From the NCBI GenBank assembly GCA_030847615.1, contig JAUMIR010000001.1:163653001-163717000 (forward strand): DNA of 64,000 bases, read 5' to 3'. The notes under the pieces are model-generated. The model was given only the letters and a program-made list of their open reading frames with translations, searched no databases and was not told the DNA's origin. The translations under genes were made by a program, and so were the position numbers. Below, piece after piece: positions 53,685-64,000 of this stretch; position 1 is the stretch's first letter, and every line of letters begins with the position of its first letter. This DNA is from Gambelia wislizenii (lineage: Eukaryota; Chordata; Lepidosauria; Squamata; Crotaphytidae).

Positions 53685-54256
53685 AGGGCTGTCTAAATGG
53701 TGAAAATGTCCTTCATGGAATTTGCTGGGAATACGACCTGTCAGGATCCCGCATCACTCCACTGTATTCGGAAGGAGGGGGGCCCCAAATGGCAAAAACA
53801 ATGCAGGAAAAGCTGCATCGTTTTTTTAAGAACAGTGAGGGGTTGCACATTCCTGCTCCTTAGGACAAGCGATTTGCTTTGAATCACTTTCCCATAGGAG
53901 AGGAAGTGCAAAGCTGACTGGTCGGGTGACTATGGGGGTGGGGCTTGCTAACAGGGCAAGTGCCCACTGCTGCCATGTTGAATTTTTGCCTTAGCGAGCC
54001 ATCGCTAAGCGATAAGATGGGGTGACTATTTTTTGCTGTCCTGTTTAATCAAAAAATCACTCTAGCGCTTGGACATCATTTTTTTTAAAGTTCAGTGGTG
54101 GCAAAGTACAAACGTGAGTAAATCACTCGCGGCCACCATCTAGCACATGAAGCTTATGGGGGGAAAACACAACTTTTTAAGACAAGTTGCTGCTTCTGCG
54201 AAATGCCATTACTGTGGGGCATTCCAGTTCTGGGGAGTATCATCTAGATAAGCCCC
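53685..54256 (+). mobile_element. MITE family A copy 5, complete
   Basis: Left GGGCTGTCTAAATGGTGAAA; right AGTATCATCTAGATAAGCCC. Includes GCCTTAGCGAGCCATCGCTA. Confidence 0.83.
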
Positions 54257-54257
54257 T

Positions 54258-54480
54258 AGACTGCTGACACACTCTAGAATTAATGCAGTTTGACACTGCT
54301 TTAACTATCATAGCTCCATCCTATGGAATCCTGGGATTTGCAGTTTGTTCTGGAACCGGAGCTCTGACAGAGAAGGCTAAATATCTCACAAAACTACAAA
54401 TCCCAGAATTCCATAGCATTGAGCCATGGCAGTTAAAGTGGTGAAAACTGCATTATTTCTGCAGTGTGTCAGCAGCCCTT
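54258..54480. mobile_element. Hairpin MITE, family H, complete
   Basis: CTGCTGACACACTCTAGAA pairs with TTCTGCAGTGTGTCAGCAG. Starts directly at the end of the family A copy. Confidence 0.85.
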
Positions 54481-55084
54481 GCTCTGAAAAGCTACCAGCA
54501 TCATAGAGTTCTGACTGTTTCTTGAAAATCCAATGTGTGAGAGGTGGATGTTGGAAAGTTTGTTGGAGTGTTTAAACTGTGTGCACCTAATTATGCTCAA
54601 TATACCTTCCAGTAATCTCTCTCAAGCTCACAGAAGTGGTGACAGTCAATATATCTTTGGGCAAGACTGGAGAACATGTGGCCCTCCAGATGTTGTTGAA
54701 TGGCAGCTTCCTTCATCCCTCACCGTTGGCTCTCCTGGCCAAGGCCCATGGGTTTTGCAATACCTGGAGAGTCACATGATTCTTATATTTGGGTTAGTGT
54801 CAGCTGCCACTGGAAACAACTAGATTCAAATCTCCATGAAGCTCCAGTCAGCCTATTCTTCCTTATAGGGGTTTTATGAGAAGAAAAATGTGGGATGCAG
54901 GGTGACGTGGAGGGAGAACCATGGTCTAAATGCAATTGCTACTTCCGACTTGAATAGACTCATGAAATCAATAACATTTACAAAAGTGTTGGCTTACCAT
55001 TCAGCAATTATTTATTTATTCATTCATTCATTTATTTGTAGTCCACCAACCTCTGGAGGACCACACTTCTTTAGGGGTACTTCT
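54481..55084. other. Family G hairpin fragment at 54655-54765
   Basis: ATGTGGCCCTCCAGATGTTG, then a degraded remainder. No gene seen elsewhere. Confidence 0.45.
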
Positions 55085-55690
55085 TTAGGGGTTGTCTAAA
55101 TGGCAAAACTACTCCTTATAGAATTTGAGGAGAATACAATTTGTCTAAATCCCATCCTGCATCAATCTGCAGTATTCAGAAGGAAGGAGGCCAAATCCAC
55201 CAAAAACTCAGAAGGAAAAGCTCTTCAGGAATGCACATTCCCACTCATTGGGACAATCTGATTCGCTTTTATTTGCATTCCCAATAAGAGCAGAAGTGGA
55301 AAGCTGATTGGTCAGATGTGGGCAGGGGGCGGAGTTTGCTAACAAGGCAAGTGCCCCGAACTGCCATGTTGGATTTTCGCTTTAGTGGTTGTGTGCTGAG
55401 GCGACAAAACAGCCTCCCCCCTTTTAAATTTATGTAAGCAGAATATCGCACTTTCGCACCTTAGATATGCTTTAAAAAATACTGTTCAGCAGCAGCAGCA
55501 ACTGGTGAAAATAAAAACGCGAGTAATTCACTTGTGCCCACCATCTTGATTTGTAGGCATGCCCATTGGGACAACAAAAGTGATTTGCTTCGCATGCCTG
55601 CAATTTTGCCAAAAAAGAAAAGAAAAGAAAAGAAAAAAGACAAATTGAAGCTGTGTCGAATTGACATTAGTATGCATCAGTCCACATTCC
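55085..55690 (+). mobile_element. MITE family A copy 6
   Basis: GGTTGTCTAAATGGCAAAAC, AAGCTGATTGGTCAGATGTG, GCGAGTAATTCACTTGTGCC. The right terminus is missing; an AAAAG run lies at 55611-55637. Confidence 0.8.
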
Positions 55691-55756
55691 TCCCCCCACA
55701 CATAAAGATAACACCTTTGACATGGTCTGAAAAGTATCCAGTAACTCCTTGATAGG

Positions 55757-55985
55757 GGAGCCACCATGCTGTAGTGGTTTGAGCGTTGGTCTAGGACTCT
55801 GGAAGACCAAGGTTTGAATCTCTGCTCGGCCGTAGAAACCACTGGATACTCTTGTGCATGTTACACTCTCCCACCTTCAGAGGAAGGCCATGGTAAACCA
55901 TCCACTGAACAAATCTTGCCAAGAAAACCCTGTGATAGGGCCAGCATTAAGTCAGAAATGACTTGAAGATACACAACAACAACAA
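55757..55985 (+). mobile_element. tRNA-derived SINE with MIR-like core
   Basis: GGGGAGCCACCATGCTGTAG, GGTTTGAATCTCTGC, AACAAATCTTGCCAAGAAAA and ACTTGAAGATACACAACAAC appear in order. Confidence 0.9.
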
Positions 55986-57127
55986 CACTCCAACAAACTC
56001 CTTGGTCTATGTCTGTCCCTTGTACACAAGGGCAGCTAGAGGTACCTGTGCACAGGCTCCACCACTGACTGGCACACCTGGGTAAAGAAGCAGCCTCCCA
56101 CCACCAACCCCCACCAAGTGTTAAGACATGACTCACTAGAAAAGACAATCATGAGGAAAACTGCATCATAGGAGGGTAGACTCAATCAAGGAAACTACAA
56201 CCCTGAGTTTGGGCTGGTGATGATAGGGTGGCTTGTAGGTCTCTCATTCAGTATGCCAGCAAGCTGTTAGGATCTATCAAAATCTTGGGGGAATAGTTAA
56301 GCCCAAATTGCTTGATCAAAAATTTCATTTTCCTGTTCAAACATTCCAAGTAGAAAACGTTTAGGTCATTAACTGTGAAATACAGTCTTTTCATCTTTTC
56401 GTCATCATCTTTTCATTCCTGTTGCAGGGTGTCAAACACTCAGGTTTCAAAAGAACCCAAATTTGGCTCTGATTTTACCGGTACTGTTTCCCCTCTTTTT
56501 CAATTACCCATTAAGTCAGTCTTTTTTTTAAAAAAAATCCACGTTCTTAGATTACACTGTTGACTGTGTTGAATGTAAATGTCAAGTTGTTTTCCAGACC
56601 TTTCTCAGTAATATACATCTTTCCCTGCCCCCTTCTTGCAAAGATGTACAAACAATTCATTTAGTAAAGGACATGGGGAAATGTGTCTTGGGTGGTTCTA
56701 ATTGCTACTGTACTGGCTGGCTATCAGTTATCCACAGAGCTATTACTTAAATGGTGATTTCATTTGATATGACCCTGGCCCTGTGAAGCAAAACAACATT
56801 CTGTAGAGGTGAACAAGCATGGCAGGTCTTGTTAGTCAAAGTAGAGACAGCTGGCACCAAATTGTGATTTGAGTCAATGGCCTTGACTTGCTCTGCTTCC
56901 AGGCAGAATGTCTGGAGCCAGGCACTTTCCTAGAAACTTAATTTTAAAGGCTTGTACAGACGTTTGCTTTTAATTATATCATATTTTATTGTTGGGACAA
57001 TGGCAACAGCTTCTCATATATTGCTGCTGTGAGAACAAGCCCAGTAGTCTGCCAGTTTTAGTGTGACAGTTGTTCAAACAAAACAGAGTGGGCGAGAAAG
57101 CTGCCAAGCTTCTTGTTCAGCCCTTTG
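55986..57127. other. No recognisable feature
   Basis: Unique-looking sequence. Confidence 0.4.
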
Positions 57128-57245
57128 AAGCAGCTGTCCACAACCTGGTATCCCCCAAATGAGACAGACTACAATTCCCATTGTTCCTGTCCCTCCTTGA
57201 TGGGAGTTGTCATCCAGCACATCCGGAGAGTACCAGGTTGGCAAA
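57128..57245. mobile_element. Palindromic hAT-type MITE, family G
   Basis: CAACCTGGTATCCCCCAAAT and GAGAGTACCAGGTTGGC pair, around GACTACAATTCCCATTG and TGATGGGAGTTGTCATCC. Confidence 0.65.
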
Positions 57246-58091
57246 GCCTTTATTAAACAAATTAGAAGTTTGTTCAACTGGTGGAGTGCACTAAATGCAC
57301 CATAGCAAAGGCTGTGTTTTCAGCCTATTAATACTCAGAACTTCTAGAGTTACAGAAGTGTTCTGTAACATTCTAATGTGTCCAGTATTTTGTATATTAC
57401 AGTACTATATACAATGACATTTGCTCAGTTTACGTGTCTTGCTACACATGGATTAGTTTGATTTCTTGTTTATTTCCTTCCTTCCTGCCTGCCGGTTTTG
57501 CTTATTTCTGTCAGGATGTCCTCTTCAGAAATCTGCCATGCAAGTCACAGGTTGGGAGCAAAATTGCATTCAGCCCAAAGTATGCATAACATTCATGTGT
57601 GGATTGGGCTCTGGTGGAGAAATGTTCAGCTATCTATAAACTGGCCCCACAGTTGCTCTGAGAGGATGCCAGATGAGTCACATTCCAAGGAACAGCAAAT
57701 ATGCCCCAGGGAGTCTGGCTCACTCTCCTTTGTCATTTCAGAGGGAAAACCACTTCCTACTAGAATCCAACTGACAAATATCTTGCTAATTTGCAATGAT
57801 TAAAAAACATTCCTGTCTGGGCAGACAGTTATTCCTTCCTTTACCATTGTACTTGCCTGCTAATAATTAACAACATATAGAAAGGGGGTAGTTGCCAGCT
57901 AATTTCTTCACTTGCTGATTCCTAATGCTGTTGTATTGCAGTCCCTCAAATTTCAACATCTCATAAGCATATTATGCAAATTACTCTAATTTGCTCTCTA
58001 ATTATACAAAGTTAACACAGTAATTGTTGCAATAATCATTGTATTTTTTTCATGCATCAGCCTCCATGCTATTTTTTAATAGGAACCACTG
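57246..58091. other. No recognisable feature
   Basis: Unique-looking AT-rich sequence. Confidence 0.4.
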
Positions 58092-58201
58092 ACCTGAGAG
58101 AACCTGTGTAGTATAATGTTTCAAGTGCTGGACTTGGAATAGGGAGATCCAAGTTAGAATCCCAACTTGGTCATGGAATTTAGTATGTGACTTTGGGTCA
58201 C
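58092..58201 (+). mobile_element. SINE head fragment
   Basis: GTGTAGTATAATGTTTCAAG, AATCCCAACTTGGTCATGG and GTGACTTTGGGTCA resemble the SINE head and core; it ends against a Bov-B fragment. Confidence 0.6.
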
Positions 58202-58204
58202 TGA

Positions 58205-58850
58205 TGTTGTTGTTAACTGCCATCAAGTCCACTTCAACTTATAGTGACCCTATAAATGAGAGACCTCCTAGTCACCCTATCATCAACAGCCCTGCTCAGC
58301 CCTTGTAGACTTAGGGCTGTTGTTCCTTGATTGAGTCCATCCATCTAGAATGTGATCTTCTTCTTCCTTCTACCTTACCAAGCAGTAATGTCTTTTCTAG
58401 TGAGTCATGCCTTCTCATAATATGGCCAAAGCACCACAGTCCCAGTTTAGTCAACTTGGCTTCTAGGGAGAGTTCAGGCTTGATTTGCTCTAGGACCCAT
58501 TTATTGGTCTTTTTAGTAGTCCACAGTATCCGTAGAACTCTTCTCCAGCACCACATGTCAAATTAGTTGATTCTCTTTCTATCTGATTTCTTCATTGTCC
58601 AGCTTTCACAATCATATATAGAAATGAGAAATACCATGGTATGGACAATCCTAACTTTAGTATTCAATGATATATCTTTACACTTCAGGATCTTGTCTAG
58701 TTCCTTCATAGCTGCCCTCCAAGTCTTAGTCTTCTTCTTATTTCTTGACTGCAGTCTCCATTTTGATTAATGACTGAGCCAAGGTATGGAAGATCTTGAA
58801 CTATTTCAATGTCTTTATTATCTACTTTAAAGTTATGTAAATCATCTGTG
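58205..58850 (-). pseudogene. Bov-B (RTE) LINE 3' end
   Basis: The plus strand starts TGTTGTTAACTGCCATCAAG, the inverse of the Bov-B 3' end. The minus strand encodes MWCWRRVLRILWTTKKTN, then LSLEAKLTKLGLWCFGHIMR and HDSLEKTLLLGKVEGRRR, the end of the RTE/Bov-B polyprotein. Upstream nucleotide sequence (58560-58850, including CATTGTCCAGCTTTCACA) continues the same family with frameshifts. The catalytic RT and endonuclease are not present. Confidence 0.82.
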
Positions 58851-59331
58851 TGATACTTTTATTGGCCAACCAAAGGGCAGAAAATGCATCATACAAGCTT
58901 TTGAAGCTTCACAGGCTTCTTCATCAGGCAAAGATGTTAAAAATCATACAGGAGAAAAAAACGTGGAGATGTTAGAGACACGGGCCTACATTCTGTCTCA
59001 GATGTTGTTCAGGGTTTGTCTGCATTTGTGGGAATACCCCAGGGATAGCAACGGAGAGATGTTCGCTGGTTGCATCTTTCAAGGCAAGGAACAAGGCACC
59101 CTTCTGTGGTCACAATAAATCTGCTGTGTAAACCAGCCCTGGGAGTCCTTATTGCACAGATTTTTTACAATTAATAGGTGTTGCTTAGAGACCAAGTCCG
59201 TTCACTGAAATTCTGTTCACTCCATATGTCATCTCTCTTTCTGTCTCTCTTTCTTGCTTTCTCTTCCATTTTTCAAGGCAAAAGACTTAACAAAGTGTCT
59301 TACAATTTAACATAAATCATGTAACATAAAT
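58851..59331. other. Repeat-tail-like word at 58850-58935; rest empty
   Basis: TTTATTGGCCAACCAAAGG and CAAGCTTTTGAAGCTTCACA, GGCTTCTTCATCAGGC recall a dispersed reptile repeat tail; family uncertain. Confidence 0.4.
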
Positions 59332-59724
59332 CAGCGGTTCTTAATCTGTGGTCTGGGGACCCCCAAGGAGCCACAATGTCCTCACAAGGGGAGTTTGTGA
59401 AGGCTTGAAAACTGCTAGGCCCACCTTCTGCCTGTGGTAGAGTGGCCACATGACAGGAGCCAAGGCAAAGGCTGGCTGGTTTGCTTGGCCTGCACAATGC
59501 CATTCAATCTGCTCCAGCCACAAACTTGCAGGAAGAAGCAGGAGAAATGTCTTCCCTCCCCCTCCAGTGCCTCTGAGGGAAGGTTTAATGAATGGTGTAA
59601 TTGTATTATTACTATTATCAGGTATTGTTGTTATGGTTTTAAATCTTGAGTTAACTCTTGGGGGTCCACGGCAACAAAGATATTTAAACGGGGTCCCTGG
59701 TAAACAAAAGGTTAAGAGCCATTA
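59332..59724. mobile_element. hAT-type non-autonomous transposon
   Basis: CAGCGGTTCTTAATCTGTGG at the left and AAAGGTTAAGAGCC at the right are inverted repeats. ACATAAAT (59324-59331) and ATATAAAT (59725-59732) form an 8-bp duplication with one mismatch, as expected for hAT. Confidence 0.75.
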
Positions 59725-59763
59725 ATATAAATCATCTAGAAACAATCAGTTCAATCAAATCAG

Positions 59764-59799
59764 CAGACAGACAGACAGACAGACACACACACACACACA
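59764..59799. repeat. (AGAC)n(AC)n microsatellite
   Basis: AGAC repeats run into AC repeats. Confidence 0.92.
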
Positions 59800-59870
59800 A
59801 ACTTAATACAATCATAGTTTGCATTATGCACCCATGAAATATCTGCAAAGCGTTATTGAACTAAAACTTC

Positions 59871-59985
59871 TTGTTACTCCTAATTAGAGAAGACCCACTG
59901 AATCAGTGGGATTTACCTATGTGTTGACTTACCAGTCAACAATTGATTGAATGGGACTAACCAATGGGATTCCAGTTATTATTTG
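59871..59985. repeat. Short interspersed repeat, family F copy
   Basis: CCTATGTGTTGACTTACCAG, CAACAATTGATTGAATGG and ACTAACCAATGGGATTCCAG match 2392-2505. Confidence 0.6.
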
Positions 59986-60610
59986 CAGACAACCCTGAAC
60001 TGTGGCTTAGGTATTGAGATGCAATGCTCAACCATGGTTAAGGAAATCAAACTATGATTAAGCCTTATGTCTGTGTAAAGAAAGGACTGACAACCCAAAC
60101 ATTTCAGGTTGGAGATAATTCAGGGAAATAAAAGTGGTGAAAATGAGGATAAACATTAATGAAATGGAATATGCTGTATTTTATCAAACTCAGCTGAAAA
60201 GAAGACAAAACCGTATGAATGTAAATAAAGCTTGACAAGTTTAGTTTGTTGAATATAAGGTATTCTTATTTAAACTCTTACAAAAAGCAAGAATAAATCC
60301 AGGTCTTTTTTCATGTCTAGTTTTTATCGTTCTGAAATATACTTTTTAAAAAACTGGCTTTTACACTAAATATTTATTGGTCCCATATTTTAAACCAAAT
60401 TTATCTGAGAGGAGAAACCAGTATATCAAACTAAGCTCAGGAAAGGAATAATTAGTTGAGCAGGCAAGATATGATGGAATTGTAATAAAATATATTTGGC
60501 TGGAACAATAGGTGGATAATACAAGGGGAAATGGACAGCCAAATGCAGTGTTTGGCTGCCTGGAACATAGTTGTATATACTTTGATAATTATAGTACTTT
60601 GATAATTATG
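59986..60610. other. No recognisable feature
   Basis: AT-rich unique-looking sequence with a short duplication of ACTTTGATAATTAT at about 60578-60609. Confidence 0.4.
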
Positions 60611-60872
60611 CAGATCGCCCCCCTGTATCTGTGGAACCAATATCCAGTTTCAGTTATCTGTGACTGAAAAAATAGGTACACATACTATTGAGTTGTGCTG
60701 GAAAATGCCTAGAGCGGTGTCCTCTCTAGGAATCATTACATCCTCCAACGTAACTCTATGGTATGTTTGTAATAGAACTCCTTTATTTTAATAGGGTTTG
60801 CTATTATCTGCACTCTCATTTATAAATGGTAAGTATGGGAACGTATCCCCTGCAGATATGGGAGGCAACCTG
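60611..60872. mobile_element. Tigger-like element (diverged)
   Basis: GATCGCCCCCCTGTATCTGT at the left; AGATATGGGAGGCAACCTG then TA at the right. Interior GGAAAATGCCTAGAG is shared with 61240-61502. Confidence 0.7.
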
Positions 60873-61239
60873 TATTACAATTTCTTAAATAAATTACATT
60901 TTGCTATGCTGAACTATAGGAGTGAAACAACTATATTTCTCTCTCACAAAACACACATGTGCACACGCGCACACACACACACAATATTTATAGCCTATTT
61001 GTAAAATAATATTAATGCCTATGAGCTATATCCCCAAAGAACTGTCAACATTCTAGTTACGAGCAACGTTCTAGTTATTATATTTTAATATGACTCTTGG
61101 CTACACATTTTAAACCTGAAAGCATAAACACTGATCACTGGATGATGATGATGATGAACGTGCTTTCTCAGTAGGAAAACCCATGCATATATACTGTCCA
61201 AATGTGACATTCACATCCCTTTGCATTTTGTTGCATATA
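60873..61239. other. (CA)n microsatellite at 60956-60982
   Basis: AT-rich sequence otherwise; ATG trinucleotide run near 61140. Confidence 0.6.
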
Positions 61240-61502
61240 CAATTGGACCCCTGTATCCATGGGATTTCAATTCCAGGACTTACCGTGGATACTGGAAACC
61301 ATGGATAGCTGGGAATCCTATTAAAATAAAGGACTTCTGATAAAAACATTCCATAGAGTTGTATTGGAAAACGTAGAAGATGCCTAGAGAGGATGCCTAT
61401 CTAGGCATTTTCCAGTGCACACTATGGTATGTGTCCCTATTTTGTGTCCTGAAGATAATTGAAGCTGTAGATATTGATTCTGTGGATGCGGGGGTCTGAC
61501 TG
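61240..61502. mobile_element. Tigger/MER2-like element
   Basis: CAATTGGACCCCTGTATCCA and GTGGATGCGGGGGTCTGACT bound it, with TA on both sides. Non-autonomous. Confidence 0.82.
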
Positions 61503-62514
61503 TACAGCATTGAAAAACTGGGCTGTGAGTCTGGAATCCTCTGGTCCCTATCTCACCTCTGCTGTGATCTTCATAGATTGTGTTAGGCAAGCAAGTCCCT
61601 GCCTCCATACTGTGCACCCCAGATCTACAGTGTGGGTTTAATACAGATGTACCTTACGTATATTGTACTGTTGTTGTCAGCAGTGTGTGTGATACTCTCT
61701 GAATTCTCCAAAGTGCTATTAAAATGATAAGAAGTACAATTATTGGAAATCTGGCTCTCATTTAGACATCCCAGCAAAAGTTGTGTGCTATTGAGAATTT
61801 GGCTCCCAAAGTGCTATTCCCATTTCCTGCTTTCCATCTGTCACTTATACAGAATGCTGATGCATTTGTGGTTTGCTTGTGAGTACTGTTAAAACATTTT
61901 ATCCATATGGTTTTGTAACAGCTCCATCCCCTTTGAAGCAGGTTCTACTAATGCTTTTCAAACGTTATGATTATAATTAGTTCTGATTACACTTAAGATT
62001 TTTTTTACCATAAACATATGCTAGGGAATGAAGAAAAAACAACAACCCACCCTTGTCCACTCCATAAAAAGACATCCTAACATATGTACAAGACATGTTG
62101 CTGTTCATACAGAGTATTCTTTCCTATTGCATCTTGCTAGAAACATGACATTCCTTTTTAAGAGTTGCAGCCATATTGGTCCAATTTTATTAGTCCAATT
62201 TTCATCGGCATCTGTTGCCTGTTTCTTTCTGAAGGCTTGTTCTCTCCTTCAGCTTCTTGAATCTTCTGAAGCCAATGTATGGGATGGACTACCCTGTCCT
62301 CCTCCAGGGCCACCTGAGAGGGTTGGGGGCCCTGCAACAATGTCAGAAATGGAGTGCCATCTGTGTATTTTTGTGTGCATGTGTGTGCATGCACACGTGT
62401 TACTGTAGGATTTCTGGCGTGGAAATAAAGGAAATAAATGACCAAAAATTAAATAGCATAAAAATACTAAAGCACAAAAGACAGGAACAGAAAAAAGGAA
62501 GGAGTAAGTAGGAG
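61503..62514. other. No recognisable feature
   Basis: Unique-looking sequence; a TG/CA-rich stretch lies at 62370-62400. Confidence 0.4.
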
Positions 62515-62790
62515 AGGAGAGTCAGTGTGGTGTTGAGGGTTGAACTAGGAGAGTCAGTGTGGTTTGAGGGTTGAACTAGGACTCCGGGAGACTGGGGTTT
62601 GAATCCCTCCCTGCTCAGCCATGGAAGCCAACTGGATGACCTTGGGCAAGTCATACACTCTCAGGCTCAGAGGAAGACAAAGGCAAACCCCCTCTAAACA
62701 AATCTTGCTGAGATTTGTCTCCATGTCAACATTAGGGTCACCGTGAGTTGGAAACAACTTGAAGGCATGGTGCAACAACAACAAAGTAGG
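62515..62790 (+). mobile_element. tRNA-derived SINE with duplicated head
   Basis: GAGAGTCAGTGTGGT and GAGGGTTGAACTAGGA occur twice in tandem at the start. Then GGTTTGAATCCCTCCC, TGACCTTGGGCAAGTCATAC and GGTGCAACAACAACAAA. Confidence 0.9.
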
Positions 62791-62862
62791 AGAGGAATGT
62801 GTTGTCAAAGCTGTGACTGCAATGTCCAGTTGAGTGGGAGTGGAAAGTTGAGGCAAGCCCAC

Positions 62863-63110
62863 ACTCCCCAGCTGTCCCAATTTGGCAGGGTCTGTCTCAA
62901 TTAGTCCTCTGTCACCACCACCCCTTTTCAGTGGCTTTTATAATGTCCCCTTTCTCTCTCCTTCTCACACATTCTCCCTTTGCCCTCAGCTTGCTTCAAC
63001 TGGTACAGATGGAGTTCAAAAGGCAGAAGCAGTTTGTATTAAATTAACTCAGTGAGGGAAGAGGAGAGGGAGAGACGGCTCAGGCTAAAGAAAAATGCTG
63101 CAGCCTTTCC
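62863..63110 (+). repeat. Dispersed repeat, family E copy 3
   Basis: CAGCTGTCCCAATTTGGCAG, CCCTTTGCCCTCAGCTTGCT and TTAAATTAACTCAGTGAGGG match 6448-6735. Confidence 0.65.
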
Positions 63111-63321
63111 TTGCTTGGGATGGAATGTGCTAATTCTCCTGGATGCACCTGGTAGTGAGTCATACACTAATACACTTGAGTGACCGGAACACCCAATACT
63201 TTGCAAATGGTTTTCCTTCACACCTCTTCCATCCACAAAATGAAGGCTGCCTGAAATCCATCAGTCTTAATGTTCCAACCATTAACAGCAATCAATGAAG
63301 TCAAAGATTCCATTATCTTAC

Positions 63322-63828
63322 TGTGGGAAACTCACTCAATTATTATTTTCCACTCAAAACACCCCTTAAGGATAAGTACTGAGTAAAAATTTTACCCCAA
63401 AACATAGCCAAAGTGTGCTCAGTCTTCCAGACGCCATTACTCTGCTGGTTTGCTGGATCACCCAGTGTGCATAGCCATACTTCTTTGCTGCACGAATCTC
63501 TGCTTGTCGGACAGGTATAGTATCACCTACCATCCCAAACTCTATTCCTCTATCCCAATACTTTCTACTTTTTTCGATAGCCTTGTGTGATTGCTTGAAG
63601 CTTGAGTGTACATGTGAGTGGTTCAGTGATTACATCTCAAATAAAACCATTTTATTTTATTTCCTGGCTTGGAGTCTTGTCAGTGAGTACTGGGGTACAT
63701 AGTCTAAAGGTCCCGTAGTTACCCAGCCTCTTGCAGCTTAATTTGAGCTAATTAAAATTCCCCAATAAAATATTAGTGTTTGAATGACATGACTGGGTTG
63801 CCACGAACCCCATGCAATTCAGGTAACA
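63322..63828 (+). repeat. Probable 5' LTR of an element leaving the window
   Basis: Ends GCAATTCAGGTAACA one base before a tRNA-Leu-type primer site. AATAAAA near 63640 could be its polyadenylation signal. The start at a TG (63322) is a guess. Confidence 0.5.
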
Positions 63829-63829
63829 A

Positions 63830-63847
63830 TGGTGGCAGCGGGGGGAT
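63830..63847 (+). promoter_or_regulatory. Primer-binding site, tRNA-Leu type
   Basis: TGGTGGCAGCGGGGGGAT differs by one base from the primer site at 16543. The rest of the element lies beyond 64000. Confidence 0.6.
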
Positions 63848-64000
63848 ATTCTGGAGTTATAGTCCCAAACAGTAATTTTTTCCAGCACTGCCAAAACCAC
63901 CAATCCCGTGCTTTAGATCTGCATCGCTTTGGCAATTAAGACGCGTAAAAGAAAGTAAGCCAGGTTTGGTTGATCCTAATAAAGGTATTGCTTGTTTGCA

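Overview
The window is vertebrate nuclear DNA dominated by transposable elements. It most resembles a squamate reptile, probably an iguanian lizard. The grounds are many copies of a tRNA-derived SINE with a MIR-like core and an ACAACAACAA tail, chicken-type CR1 3' ends, a Bov-B fragment, an L2-like LINE, Penelope-like tails, and dense palindromic MITEs. The species call is inference. I recognise no host protein-coding gene; two short stretches could be isolated exons but I cannot name them. No bacterial-type operon, CRISPR array, rRNA or functional tRNA gene was seen.

Layout. 1-8.3 kb: CR1 3' end, palindromic MITEs (one inside a SINE tail), a Tigger-like element. 8.3-15.7 kb: two Penelope-like copies in opposite orientation. 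One is split by a TA-flanked element built of inverted ~205-bp units and by a complete Ty1/copia retrotransposon (9918-15488, minus strand). The copia element has one unbroken 1321-codon Gag-Pol frame, 678-bp LTRs differing at two sites, a 5-bp target duplication (CAACC), a polypurine tract, and a primer site matching the anticodon arm of initiator tRNA-Met. 16.0-22.5 kb: a nested stack in which a MITE is split by a decayed LTR element with a SCAN-like gag, whose gag is split by an L2-like LINE, which itself carries another insertion. 24.5-26.7 kb: two whole-length foldback elements. 27-45 kb: MITE families with GGAGATTATCAGA termini or GTCTAGATGATGAAAAT-type termini, hairpin MITEs, SINEs, a minus-strand LINE remnant and a TIR element with G-runs. 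47.3-49.2 kb: a third foldback element holding a ~64-bp minisatellite and a solo LTR with a 5-bp duplication. 49-64 kb: more MITEs, three further Tigger-like elements, a Bov-B fragment, a hAT-type MITE, and at the right edge an LTR with a tRNA-Leu primer site running out of the window.

The elements do not form a pathway. They form insertion layers whose order can be read from the nesting. The youngest clear event is the copia insertion. Family names rest on sequence recalled from known repeat families and on motifs visible here, not on database searches; boundaries of decayed elements are approximate.
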